DNA of 37,798 bases from Blastocatellia bacterium UBA7656. Its GTDB lineage: Bacteria > Acidobacteriota > Blastocatellia > UBA7656. Within the stretch, counting starts at the first letter, position 1; each line of letters begins with the position of its first letter. Below the pieces are notes generated by a model. The model searched no databases. It had not been told where the DNA came from and worked only from the letters and a program-made list of their open reading frames with translations. Where the stretch lies: contig DLHY01000169.1 in assembly GCA_002483445.1 (NCBI GenBank), positions 1-37,798 of the forward strand, written 5' to 3'. This document shows, piece by piece, positions 23,136 to 31,294 of the stretch. Position numbers and translations under genes: made by a program.

Positions 23136-24059
23136 ATGAAAATCACAGCCCGCTTTGTCCTGATGCTGGCAGTATTGTCTCTTTTGCCTTTATTGCAGTC
23201 CGCTAAGGGAGACGGTCCTGATGATCGCCCGCCCGTAGCCAGACGAACCGACCTTTATTGCACAGGCTATATTTCAGACCTCCCTCCGACCAAAGAGATT
23301 CAGGTGATCGGCGGCGAGCGCGAAAATTTTCAATACACATTCTCGACGGGCGACATAGTCTATCTCAATCGCGGCCGCGAGAACGGGATTCAATCGGGAG
23401 CGGTTTATTACATAATTCGGCCCGTGGGCGAAGTCAATCATCCGTTCAAGAGAAGGAAGACCAAAGTCGGCACACTCGTCCGTGAACTCGGTATGCTTCG
23501 CGTCGTCGAGGTTCAGGCCAGCACGGCTACGGCTGAAATCATAGTCGCCTGCGACTCTGTAAGCTTCGGCGATCTTCTCCGGCCTTATGAAGAGATAGTC
23601 AGTCCCGCGCCGCGCGACGCTCAACCGCTTCCGCGATATGCTGAATCTTCGGGCGGAATCACCGGGCAGATAATCATGTCGCCGCAGTACCGCGAATATC
23701 TTGCGGCCAATCAGGTGGTTTATCTCGATCTGGGCAAAAAGGACGGCCTGCAACCCGGCGATTACTTCACCATATATCGCAAGATCGGCAGCCGTGAGCG
23801 CATCGCGCACATGAAGGAATACGATGTCGTCGACAAGCGTGACCGCGATTATCAGAGCGATCAGTATCGCGGCGGCGAGTTTTCCAATGGAGCCACGCGC
23901 AAATCCCGCCAGAAGGTCGTCGATGATCGCGAGAAACTTCCGCGCAAGGTGATGGGCGAGCTTGTGATTCTGCGGGTTGAAAACAGCACGGCGGTCGCTA
24001 TGATCACTCGCACCATAGCCGAAGTCAACATAGGCGATCACATCGAAAAATCCAACTGA
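23136..24059 (+). CDS. Secreted protein with two FlgT-C-like beta domains
   Basis: A signal peptide covers residues 1-24. Two related beta modules follow. Each begins with a V-V/I-Y-L-N/D-x-G-x-x-x-G-L/I-x-x-G-D/A-x-Y-x-I-x-R motif and ends with a G-E/T-L-V-x-L-R-V/E...T-A-x-A...I-x-x-G-D-x-I/L motif. This pattern occurs in FlgT C-terminal domains and in LysM-associated cell-wall proteins, suggesting a periplasmic or surface-binding role; the assignment is tentative. The 307-residue protein starts at ATG 23136, with AAGGAG upstream. It is the only gene between the 84-bp inverted repeats, and a good terminator follows at 24080. Confidence 0.75.
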   Translation: MKITARFVLMLAVLSLLPLLQSAKGDGPDDRPPVARRTDLYCTGYISDLPPTKEIQVIGGERENFQYTFSTGDIVYLNRGRENGIQSGAVYYIIRPVGEVNHPFKRRKTKVGTLVRELGMLRVVEVQASTATAEIIVACDSVSFGDLLRPYEEIVSPAPRDAQPLPRYAESSGGITGQIIMSPQYREYLAANQVVYLDLGKKDGLQPGDYFTIYRKIGSRERIAHMKEYDVVDKRDRDYQSDQYRGGEFSNGATRKSRQKVVDDREKLPRKVMGELVILRVENSTAVAMITRTIAEVNIGDHIEKSN

Positions 24060-24079
24060 GACGATTCAGTCATCGAATC

Positions 24080-24118
24080 AATCCGCAGGCTGGCGGCAGT
24101 CTGCGGATTTTTCTTTTC
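24080..24118 (+). terminator. Intrinsic terminator after the FlgT-C-like gene
   Basis: AATCCGCAG pairs with CTGCGGATT (9 bp) around a 12-nt loop and is followed by TTTCTTTT. It lies 20 bp after the stop codon. Confidence 0.85.
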
Positions 24119-24152
24119 GAATCATCGGCCCGTAAAATTTCCGATCAGTGGT

Positions 24153-24180
24153 TTGACTCGCCAAGCTCAATGTTTATAAT
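24153..24180 (+). promoter_or_regulatory. Sigma-70 type promoter before a hairpin-rich leader
   Basis: TTGACT (24153-24158) and a perfect TATAAT (24175-24180) are 16 bp apart. The next gene on this strand starts at 24500, so a transcript would have a leader of about 310 nt full of REP-type hairpins and one inverted-repeat arm. Confidence 0.65.
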
Positions 24181-24213
24181 TTGTTCGCTGCTTAAAATAC
24201 CAGGAGTCTGGTA

Positions 24214-24380
24214 GCGCAATTCGGTTAGATTGCGCGCCCTGAAAGTACGAAAGACCGGGGCCACGCAAGCTGACAGCTTGCGCTACTATTTCGGAGAAGT
24301 CTGAGATGTAGAACCGTCGGCCAGTCTGTTGACGCACGGAAAGTAGAAGGATCGGGGAACCAGCAGGCTGGCAGCCCGCT
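24214..24380. repeat. Array of three REP-type hairpins
   Basis: Three short GC-rich hairpins lie in a row: GCGCAAT/ATTGCGC (24214-24235), an 8-bp stem CGCAAGCT/AGCTTGCG (24264-24282), and AGCAGGCT/AGCCCGCT with one mismatch (24362-24380). The second and third sit in matching places of a unit of about 100 bp that also carries GTGCGTC/GACGCAC and a GGAGAA/GGAGGA segment. The left arm at 22953-22969 is a further copy. Confidence 0.65.
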
Positions 24381-24402
24381 GTACCTGGTCGGAGGAATCA
24401 TA

Positions 24403-24486
24403 CATGTCGCGGGTGACGACGCACGGAAAGTATGAAAAACAATCGAGGGTTCGGACTCTCCAGACTCTCCAGACTCTATAGACTTT
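24403..24486 (-). repeat. Right arm of the 84-bp inverted repeat
   Basis: It is the reverse complement of 22846-22929 with two mismatches. It ends four bases before the ribosome binding site GGAGG (24490-24494) of the next gene, so it lies within that gene's leader. Confidence 0.88.
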
Positions 24487-24499
24487 TTCGGAGGAGATT

Positions 24500-25516
24500 A
24501 TGTCGCTTACGAAATCCCTGTTCGCGCTTGCGATGAGTTGTCTGCTGATGGTCGCCTTGAGCGCGTCTGCGCGCAATTTCAGTCAGGACGACAGCGAGAA
24601 AAAAGAGAAGAAACCCAAAAGCGAGAGCGAGAAAAAAGAAGAGGATGATCCGAATGCGGGCCGCGCTGTCTTGTGGACGGAGCCGACCGATATCGAAAAC
24701 CTCGATCTCTTCAAAGGGCCGGGCGACGCGCCTGATCCGGCGGACAAGTTCACCTTCATCAGACGCGATCCGGGCGGCACTTCGGAAAAAATCATAGTCG
24801 AGGACAGCAAGGGCCGGAAATGGAAAGTGAAATTCGGGCCGGAGGCCAGACCTGAAACCGCTGCAACCCGACTGGTATGGGCCGCAGGCTATCACGTCGA
24901 TCAAACCTTTTTCGTCAAGCGCACGCACATCGAAGGTCGCGGGGGGTTCGACATCTGGGACGTGAGGTTCGAGCGCAACGACGACGGATTCAAGAATCTC
25001 GCTCCCTGGTCGTGGCGCACAAATAAATTCGCAGGCACTCGCGAGTTGAACGGACTCAAAACTCTGATGGCTCTGATAAGCAACTGGGACATCAAGGATG
25101 AAAACAACAAGATCGTGCGCCCCAACAAAGAGAGCGGACTGGATCGCAACCTGCGCATTTATTACGTCGGCGATTTGGGAGGGACGCTTGGGGCGACCGG
25201 AAACGGATTGAGAAAAATCCCCGGCTTTTCAAATCTTCCCGCAGGTTCGAAAGGCAAACCCGCAGCCTTCGCCGCCCAGCCTTTCATCACCGGAGTAGCC
25301 AACGGCGAAGTGGTTTTTAACTACAAGGGGAAAAACCCGGAGGCGCTCAAAGGCATCTCTGTCGAACACGCGCGATGGATGGGAAATCTCATGGGCCGTC
25401 TTTCAGACAAACAGCTTTCAGACGCATTCCGCGCCAGCGGCTTCAATGAATCTGAAACGGCGACTTATGTCAGCGCCCTGCGCAAGCGCATCCGTCAGCT
25501 TCAGGAACTCAAATAG
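24500..25516 (+). CDS. Secreted protein with kinase-like sequence motifs
   Basis: The signal peptide spans residues 1-24 (ending A-S-A-R), followed by a lysine/glutamate-rich linker to about 50. The globular part contains K-W-K-V-K-F-G (K111), P-E-T-A-A-T-R (E119), then W-D-I-K-D-E-N (D197-x-K199-x-x-N202) and Y-Y-V-G-D-L-G (D225). This order matches the beta-3 lysine, alpha-C glutamate, catalytic D-x-K-x-x-N loop and D-[FL]-G metal motif of protein-kinase-like folds, also seen in extracellular CotH/Fam20-type kinases. I cannot confirm the fold, and the G-loop is not clear. At 338 residues it starts at ATG 24500, five bases after GGAGG. The transcript probably starts at 24187 with a long leader. 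A heptamer-repeat hairpin follows the stop. Confidence 0.7.
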   Translation: MSLTKSLFALAMSCLLMVALSASARNFSQDDSEKKEKKPKSESEKKEEDDPNAGRAVLWTEPTDIENLDLFKGPGDAPDPADKFTFIRRDPGGTSEKIIVEDSKGRKWKVKFGPEARPETAATRLVWAAGYHVDQTFFVKRTHIEGRGGFDIWDVRFERNDDGFKNLAPWSWRTNKFAGTRELNGLKTLMALISNWDIKDENNKIVRPNKESGLDRNLRIYYVGDLGGTLGATGNGLRKIPGFSNLPAGSKGKPAAFAAQPFITGVANGEVVFNYKGKNPEALKGISVEHARWMGNLMGRLSDKQLSDAFRASGFNESETATYVSALRKRIRQLQELK

Positions 25517-25614
25517 GTAATAGGTGATGGGTGATGGGTCATGGAGGACGGGCTATGGTTTATAGAGAAGAGATTCAAACTTTCCTACCATCACCCATCA
25601 CCTGTCACCCATCA
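25515..25614. repeat. Heptamer-repeat hairpin between convergent genes
   Basis: The left arm consists of AGGTGAT/GGGTGAT-type heptamers from 25515; the right arm of ACCATCA, CCCATCA, CCTGTCA and CCCATCA heptamers (25587-25614). A perfect 16-bp stem joins 25522-25537 and 25588-25603, with a 50-nt loop. The right arm contains the stop codon of the downstream gene on the - strand. It may act as a bidirectional terminator, though it lacks a T-tract. Confidence 0.8.
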
Positions 25615-26208
25615 CTCGAATGTTGCCGATTCGATAACCCGCTGCGCCAGCGCGTGGCCTGATTCGTCTCCCTGCTGATATATCGCCATTATCATCCAGA
25701 CGGCTCCTCCGACTGACTTAGCCAGTCCTTCCAATTGTTGAGCGCCTCCGCCTTCGTTGAGTTCCTGATTTATGAGGACGGTCGACTCGTCGATGATCTT
25801 TACGGAAGCTGTCCCTCGGCTGTTTGTAGCGCCTCTCGATAGCTGGGAAGCAAAATCCTTGAGTTGCGCTGCGGCTGATGATCCCTTCTTAGGCACCAGA
25901 TGGGCGATGACCACGACCATACGACCGTCGGTATAAACATACCCGGTTGCCGACTGCAATTCGCGCCGCAGGTCAGGCGGCAAAGGCATATCAATCGGTT
26001 GCGGCTGGCCGGGGAGTTCGAGCGAAAAAGTGGAGTTGCCGGGCGAATACCTTGACCACTCGCCTGAAGAAGTCGAGGCAGGACTCGATTTCACGACATC
26101 ATCAGTCGACATACTTGGCGTTCTTTTTTTAGGCTGTTGCGCGATGGCTGATATTGAAATCAATAAAGAGATTGCTATGGCGAGTGCAGATCGTCGGTGA
26201 TTTTTCAT
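25612..26208 (-). CDS. Small secreted protein of unknown function
   Basis: The 198-residue product has a signal peptide (M-K-N-H-R-R-S-A-L-A-I-A-I-S-L-L then A-I-A-Q-Q). A proline/serine-rich linker follows, then a mixed alpha/beta domain (S-T-F-S-L-E-L-P-G-Q-P, V-V-V-I-A-H-L-V-P) that resembles small secreted ligand-binding folds, but I recognise no family. ATG 26208 has CTCCT (AGGAG on this strand) six bases upstream. The frame is open 82 codons further but that stretch is not coding in my view. It lies tail to tail with the kinase-like gene through the heptamer hairpin and downstream of the MCP fusion on the same strand. Confidence 0.75.
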   Translation of the reverse strand: MKNHRRSALAIAISLLISISAIAQQPKKRTPSMSTDDVVKSSPASTSSGEWSRYSPGNSTFSLELPGQPQPIDMPLPPDLRRELQSATGYVYTDGRMVVVIAHLVPKKGSSAAAQLKDFASQLSRGATNSRGTASVKIIDESTVLINQELNEGGGAQQLEGLAKSVGGAVWMIMAIYQQGDESGHALAQRVIESATFE

Positions 26209-26320
26209 GATAGGCTCCTGAAATAGCAGCTTTGTATGGATAACAAAGGGGCAGACACGGGCAAGAATAGCCCTGGCGAAAATGGAAGGCAATAGTAATC
26301 GCAGGCCGAATCGCTGCGGG

Positions 26321-29300
26321 TTATTTCGTCCCCGCAAACCACAAATCTTTGGGAGTGATAAAGGGCGAGAGCAGATGAAGGACGACGCCTTCAAGGTCAG
26401 GGCGGTGCGCGACGAAGCTGCGACGGTGAGCGAGAAAGGCGCAGGGCGCGTCATCGAGCAGCAGTCGCGTCACTTCGCGATAAAGCTCGGATCTCTCTTC
26501 GCGGTTCATCACCTCTCGCGCCTGTTCGGTCAAGCGATCAACTTCTTCGTTCGAATAAGTGGAAGTGAACAGATCGCGATTGCGCGAATTGAACAGCACG
26601 TAAGTGAAATTGTCAGGGTCGGGATAATCCGCGTACCAGTCGCGTCCGGCTACAGGCACGAGCCGCATCTTCAACGCGCGTCGCATCTCCTCAGTCGAAA
26701 CGTATCGAAACTCTGCGCGAATGCCTATGTCGGCGAGATCATCTTTCAGACATTCGACCGTCGTGTTGACGGATTGCGGCCACCAGATTTCAGTCTCGAA
26801 TCCGCTGCCGTATCCAGCTTCCTGAAGAAGCAGCATCGCCCGCGCCGGATCATAAGCGTATCCGCCCTCAACCGGATCATAGCCCAGAAGCCCCGGCGGG
26901 ATGGGGCCGATGGCCGACACGGCCATTCCGCCATAGACTTCGCGCAAAAACTTCTCGCGGTCTATCGCGCAACATATCGCCTGCCGGACTCTTCGATCTG
27001 AAAACGGCGGGCGTTCGCAATCGAATACGAGCATACGAGTCTGCAACTGCATCGCTTCGAGCGTATGCACCTCTCCTGCACGCTGTTTGAGTTCGGCCAC
27101 CGAGTTGAGGGGAAGATCGCTCACATAATCGAGCGCGCCGGAGAGGAAGGCGTCATATATTTCTTCGGCCGTCATGCTGAATCGAACCGTGAGACGATCA
27201 ACGAAGGGAAGCTCAGGGTTCCAGTAATTGGCGAATCGCTCAAGTTGCACTTCCCGGCCCAGCACAGGCTCAGTTACGCGGAACGGGCCGGAGCCTATGG
27301 GGCGGGCTGAAAAATCCGGTCGCTCGACTTCTTCGCGAGGCACGATGAAGGAGTAATCCATGCATAGGGTCGAAAGAAAAAACGCCACGGGCTGAACAAG
27401 CTCAAGTCGGACTATCTGCTCGCCTATGGCCTGAATCCCTGCGAGCGAATCCGCTTCGCCAGACATGAATTCCTGCGCGCCTGCGAGCGGGCGAAAGACC
27501 CAGGCGGCTGCGTCTTCGTTTTGTCGCATCTGGCGCTCGAATGAAAACTTTATGTCGTCGGCGCGCACTCTGCGGCCATTGTGAAAGCGAGCAGATTCGC
27601 GCAATCGAAAAGTGTACACTCGGCCATCGGGAGAAATCTCCCATCGCTCGGCCACTGCGGGCCGGATTTCGCCGCGCTCTCCGAATCGAACAAGCCCTTC
27701 GAATATGTTCGAAATCACTTCGACTCGCGAAATCGATGAGACGCTTATCGGGTCGAGTATCACTTGCGAGGAACGCAGGGCGAAGCGCAGATGTCCGCCG
27801 CGTTCGGGCGCGGGAAGTCGAAAGGATTCGACCTCGCCGTTGAGCAATTCCGCCTCGCGAACGAGAAGATCTACGGCGCTGTTGATTCCTGAAATCGATG
27901 CCTGATTGCGCTCGACCACTTCCTTGATCGTCTCAATGGCGCGAAGCGCGTGATCGGCTCCGGCAGACTGGTCATCACTGGCCGTTCGGATTTTTTCGAC
28001 CGCGCTCGTCAGATCCTCCATCGCTTCGGCAATCCGTCGCGACACTGTTGCCTGCTCGCGGGTCGCGCGCTGCACCTGTCCCGTTAGCTGGCTCATGTGC
28101 AAAGCGCGCTCGCCTATCTGCCTGGACGTGAGCGCCTGCTGATTTGTGGCGCGCTCGATGTCGCGGGCCTGCTTGCGCACGAGGTCAGCGGCCTCCAGAA
28201 CCGTGTGGCTTTCAGCTGCCTGCACTGCCGTCGCATCGGCTATTTCGCGAATGCGCTCCGAAGCGGCGCTCGTGTTTGCGCTTATTTCAGCCAGCAGCTT
28301 CGAAGCCCGCGATGCCAGATCTACCCCCTCATCTGCGCGCTCTCCTCCGACGGCCACGCGCTCGACGGTTTCAGTCACATCCTCGCGCACCGCCATGATC
28401 ATTTCATCGATCTCTCGCGTCGATGCGGATGTGCGCTCTGAAAGCTCCTTGATCTCATCGGCCACTATTCTGAATCCGCGCCCCTGACTGCCCGCCTGCG
28501 CGGCGAGTATGGCGGCGTTGAGCGCCAGCAGGTGCGTGCGGTCTGCGATCTCATTGATGACGCGAGTGGCTTCGCCTATCTGCTCGCTTCTTCTTCCGAG
28601 CCGGGTGATGGTTTCAGTCGCAGCATCGATTGCGTCTTTGATCTTCGACATGCTCAGAGCGGTATCGGCCACGAGTTGACTTCCTGCGCTCGCCGAGCGC
28701 GCGACTTCATCTGCCAGCACCATCGATTCGTTCACGGACTGGCCTATGCTGCGCGTGGATTCATCTATCGCCTGCATGGAACGCGCGGTCTTCTCCGCCG
28801 ATTCGGCCAGAGCTTCGGTGGATTCGGCCACTGTGCGCACGCTCGTAGCCATCTGCTCGATGGCCGAAGTGGTCTCTTCTACGAACTGAGCCAGTCCGTC
28901 TGCGTTTTGCGAAACCTGGCTTATGGAAGCGGCCATCTGCATGATGGAGATGAGAGTGGTTTGAGTGAGTTTCGAAAGCGTCTGGAGGCTGTCGCCCACC
29001 GAGTGCGTGAGCGAGTTGATTTCGGCTATCGACAGGGAGGTTTCTTCGACGGATTTGGCTTCATCGATGACGCCTGCCGAAAGCGTCTGCGTGCCTCGGA
29101 GGACTTCACTAACGACGGTTTCTATCGAATCAGCCGCGCGCTGAAGTCGGCCTACGATGTAGCGAAGACGGCGGACTAAGAAGTCCAGATTGAGCAGAAG
29201 CTCGCCTTCTTCTCCTGCCGTGTTGCTGCCGTTGATTCGGAAATCGAGATCGCCCTGAGCTATGCGGGCGAGAGCGTCGAATATCTGCCTGCTTGCGGCA

Positions 29301-29371
29301 GTGTTTTCAAGACCATTTGAGCCGTCGTCCACTTCTTCATCTTCGACTGGCGCGAGGCGAGGATCTTCCAT
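26321..29371 (-). CDS. Soluble HAMP-MCP signalling protein fused to a peptide-binding SBP
   Basis: This 1016-residue protein joins three parts. A HAMP-like segment (about 26-80, I-A-Q-G-D-L-D-F-R-I) leads into a long coiled-coil methyl-accepting chemotaxis region (80-515). The MCP hairpin tip reads I-A-D-R-T-H-L-L-A-L-N-A-A-I-L-A-A-Q-A-G (275-294) then G-R-G-F-R-I-V-A-D-E-I (298-307). Residues 526-1016 form an SBP_bac_5 (DppA/OppA-type) substrate-binding domain with F-E-G-L-V-R-F-G, R-V-Y-T-F-R-L-R, A-D-D-I-K-F-S-F-E-R and P-I-G-S-G-P-F-R-V. There is no signal peptide and no membrane segment, so both ends should be cytoplasmic. It would couple peptide-like ligand binding to a CheA-type kinase. 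No che genes lie nearby. Confidence 0.9.
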   Translation of the reverse strand: MEDPRLAPVEDEEVDDGSNGLENTAASRQIFDALARIAQGDLDFRINGSNTAGEEGELLLNLDFLVRRLRYIVGRLQRAADSIETVVSEVLRGTQTLSAGVIDEAKSVEETSLSIAEINSLTHSVGDSLQTLSKLTQTTLISIMQMAASISQVSQNADGLAQFVEETTSAIEQMATSVRTVAESTEALAESAEKTARSMQAIDESTRSIGQSVNESMVLADEVARSASAGSQLVADTALSMSKIKDAIDAATETITRLGRRSEQIGEATRVINEIADRTHLLALNAAILAAQAGSQGRGFRIVADEIKELSERTSASTREIDEMIMAVREDVTETVERVAVGGERADEGVDLASRASKLLAEISANTSAASERIREIADATAVQAAESHTVLEAADLVRKQARDIERATNQQALTSRQIGERALHMSQLTGQVQRATREQATVSRRIAEAMEDLTSAVEKIRTASDDQSAGADHALRAIETIKEVVERNQASISGINSAVDLLVREAELLNGEVESFRLPAPERGGHLRFALRSSQVILDPISVSSISRVEVISNIFEGLVRFGERGEIRPAVAERWEISPDGRVYTFRLRESARFHNGRRVRADDIKFSFERQMRQNEDAAAWVFRPLAGAQEFMSGEADSLAGIQAIGEQIVRLELVQPVAFFLSTLCMDYSFIVPREEVERPDFSARPIGSGPFRVTEPVLGREVQLERFANYWNPELPFVDRLTVRFSMTAEEIYDAFLSGALDYVSDLPLNSVAELKQRAGEVHTLEAMQLQTRMLVFDCERPPFSDRRVRQAICCAIDREKFLREVYGGMAVSAIGPIPPGLLGYDPVEGGYAYDPARAMLLLQEAGYGSGFETEIWWPQSVNTTVECLKDDLADIGIRAEFRYVSTEEMRRALKMRLVPVAGRDWYADYPDPDNFTYVLFNSRNRDLFTSTYSNEEVDRLTEQAREVMNREERSELYREVTRLLLDDAPCAFLAHRRSFVAHRPDLEGVVLHLLSPFITPKDLWFAGTK

Positions 29372-29575
29372 GTCGTATCCTCCGACCGAAACGAAGCTTT
29401 ATGGTAGCGGCTCGGCTGAGGCGCGTCAATTTCGATTATCGCCTAATGAACTATTGCTTGAGCGCGGGTTTCAATCTAAAATCAAAGTCGTAAAGCTCCC
29501 CCTGCCTCTGCCCTCACGCTGAAGGCTGTTGACTACTGCTCCCTGTAGTCCTCCACTTTTCAAGAGAAGCTCAAA

Positions 29576-31258
29576 GTGCAAGGACAATTAGGCGAAAAGC
29601 TCATTCCCGACATCATACGCGAACTGGTTCAAAAAAACGCAAGCGGGTTGTTGCGCCTCACTCGCGGTAAAACCATAAAGGCCATCTTCTTCGATAATGG
29701 CGCTCCGGTCTTCGCCATCAGCAATCTCTCGCCCGATCAGTTGGAGAACAAGCTCGTCAAAGACGGGATTGCCACAATTGATCAGGTCAATCAGGCCAAG
29801 TCGATGGCCGGAAAAGCCAACAAGATCGGGACTATGCTCGTTCAGATGGGCGTGCTTCCCGAAAGCGAGATGAAGAAGATCATCCGCGCTCAGGTGATGG
29901 AAATAATCCTCTCGCTTTTCGAATGGAACGAAGGCGAGTACGCATTCGATGAGCGCATACGCGCATCGCACGAAGTGACGCTCGACATATCGTCAGCCGA
30001 TGTGATACTCGAAGGCGCGCGTCACGCCTCCAGTCTTCAGCAGATATCGGAAGCCATAGCTCCTTCGGAAAGCGTCCTCGTCCGCCCGAAAATCAACGGA
30101 GCCAGGCTCGACACGGGCCGGCTGATGCCGATTGAAAGCTATATTCTGTCGCGCATAGATAACGCTACAGCCGTGAGCGAAGTGGGAGCGATCAGCGGAC
30201 TGCCCGACGAAGACGCCCAGCGGGCCGTGTGCGCGCTGGTGGCCGCAGGATTTTTGAAACTGCTCGACGACAAGAAAGAAGAGGCTGCGGCGGAAGAAGT
30301 CGACGAAGACCTCAATCGATTGCGCGAAGACATAGCCCGCAAGCTTCACTTTTTCGCCTCAGCCGATCATTACGAAATACTCGGCATCACCAGGCAATCG
30401 AATACCAGCGAAATCAAGGCCGCTTATTATCAGCTTGCCAAGAAGTATCATCCGGATCGTTATCGTCAGCCGGAGTACGCCGACATCCGGGCCAAGCTGG
30501 AAACGCTTTTCGCTCGCATATCACAGGCTTATGACACGTTGAGAGAATCTGGCCCGCGGGCCGCCTACGACGATCAGATGAGAAAGCCGTCGAAGCCAGC
30601 GGCGAAAACCGAACCGCTCATCCCGCCGTCGGTTTCGACTCCTCTTTCATCGAGGCGCGAAGAGCCTTATGGACACGCCCCGCGCAAGCCTGAAGCGGAA
30701 AAGCCGTTTGCGCCTGATGCGCCTTCCGCGCAGGAACATGAACGCGAGCCGTTGGCGCAACCGGTTGTCACCGCTCCGCCTGTGATCGAGTCTCGACAGG
30801 CAGGCCCCGGTCAGACAGCCGAGCATTATTTCCAGCAGGGACGGGCGCGATATGAGAGAAAAGAATATCACGCGGCGATTCATCTGCTCCGCGAGGCGAT
30901 CAAGCTCGATGCCTCGAAGCCGCAGTATCATTTCCATCTAGGTGTTGCGCTGATGCGAAATCCGCGCACGCGCCGCGAAGCCGAGCAACACCTGACGAGA
31001 GCCGCCGAGCTTGATCCGATAAACGCTCAGATTCGCGTCCGACTGGGACTGCTTTACAAGGAAGCCGGATTGCCCAAGAAAGCCGAACAGTTCTTCCGTC
31101 AGGCGCTTCAACTCGATCCCGGCAACAGGGTCGCCCGGACTGAGCTTGGCGACGCGGCTCCGCAGAAGAAAGACAAGAAAGACAAAAAAGGCGGAGCGCA
31201 GGATAGCATCTGGAAATCTGACCTCGGCTCGATAGCCAAGCGATTGTTCAAGAAGTAA
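29576..31258 (+). CDS. DUF4388 - J-domain - TPR protein
   Basis: The 560-residue product has an N-terminal DUF4388 (PatA-like) module (about 1-130: G-L-L-R-L-T-R-G-K, A-I-F-F-D-N-G), a helical region to about 245, and a J domain (264-335) with intact H-P-D (292-294). A proline-rich linker follows, then three to four TPRs (about 415-530), and a lysine-rich tail. J domains stimulate Hsp70 ATPase; DUF4388 occurs in bacterial signalling proteins for twitching and gliding, especially in deltaproteobacteria and acidobacteria. It starts at GTG 29576, following AGAGAAG. It diverges from the MCP fusion gene and is convergent with a membrane J-domain gene 36 bp away. Its client or partner is unknown. 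Confidence 0.88.
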   Translation: MQGQLGEKLIPDIIRELVQKNASGLLRLTRGKTIKAIFFDNGAPVFAISNLSPDQLENKLVKDGIATIDQVNQAKSMAGKANKIGTMLVQMGVLPESEMKKIIRAQVMEIILSLFEWNEGEYAFDERIRASHEVTLDISSADVILEGARHASSLQQISEAIAPSESVLVRPKINGARLDTGRLMPIESYILSRIDNATAVSEVGAISGLPDEDAQRAVCALVAAGFLKLLDDKKEEAAAEEVDEDLNRLREDIARKLHFFASADHYEILGITRQSNTSEIKAAYYQLAKKYHPDRYRQPEYADIRAKLETLFARISQAYDTLRESGPRAAYDDQMRKPSKPAAKTEPLIPPSVSTPLSSRREEPYGHAPRKPEAEKPFAPDAPSAQEHEREPLAQPVVTAPPVIESRQAGPGQTAEHYFQQGRARYERKEYHAAIHLLREAIKLDASKPQYHFHLGVALMRNPRTRREAEQHLTRAAELDPINAQIRVRLGLLYKEAGLPKKAEQFFRQALQLDPGNRVARTELGDAAPQKKDKKDKKGGAQDSIWKSDLGSIAKRLFKK

Positions 31259-31294
31259 AATCGAAGGATTGAATTCCGTCGCTTTGCAAGCTCG

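Noticed and set aside
23274..24041. A 255-codon open frame opposite the FlgT-C-like gene
   Set aside because: It is a codon-bias shadow. The + strand product has a signal peptide, ribosome binding site, promoter and terminator.
24205..24260. A tRNA-like stretch (GGTAGCGCAATTCGG, resembling a D arm, followed by CTGAAAG)
   Set aside because: No T-loop (GTTCRA), no pairing acceptor ends, and the anticodon-arm position does not pair. The stem is better explained as a REP-type hairpin.
22846..24486. An insertion sequence bounded by inverted repeats
   Set aside because: The enclosed gene is not a transposase and no target-site duplication is seen. The arms may be dispersed repeats or sites for inversion.
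29531..29550. A small hairpin GACTAC/GTAGTC before the DUF4388 gene
   Set aside because: A 6-bp stem with an 8-nt loop is too weak to call a regulatory element without further support.
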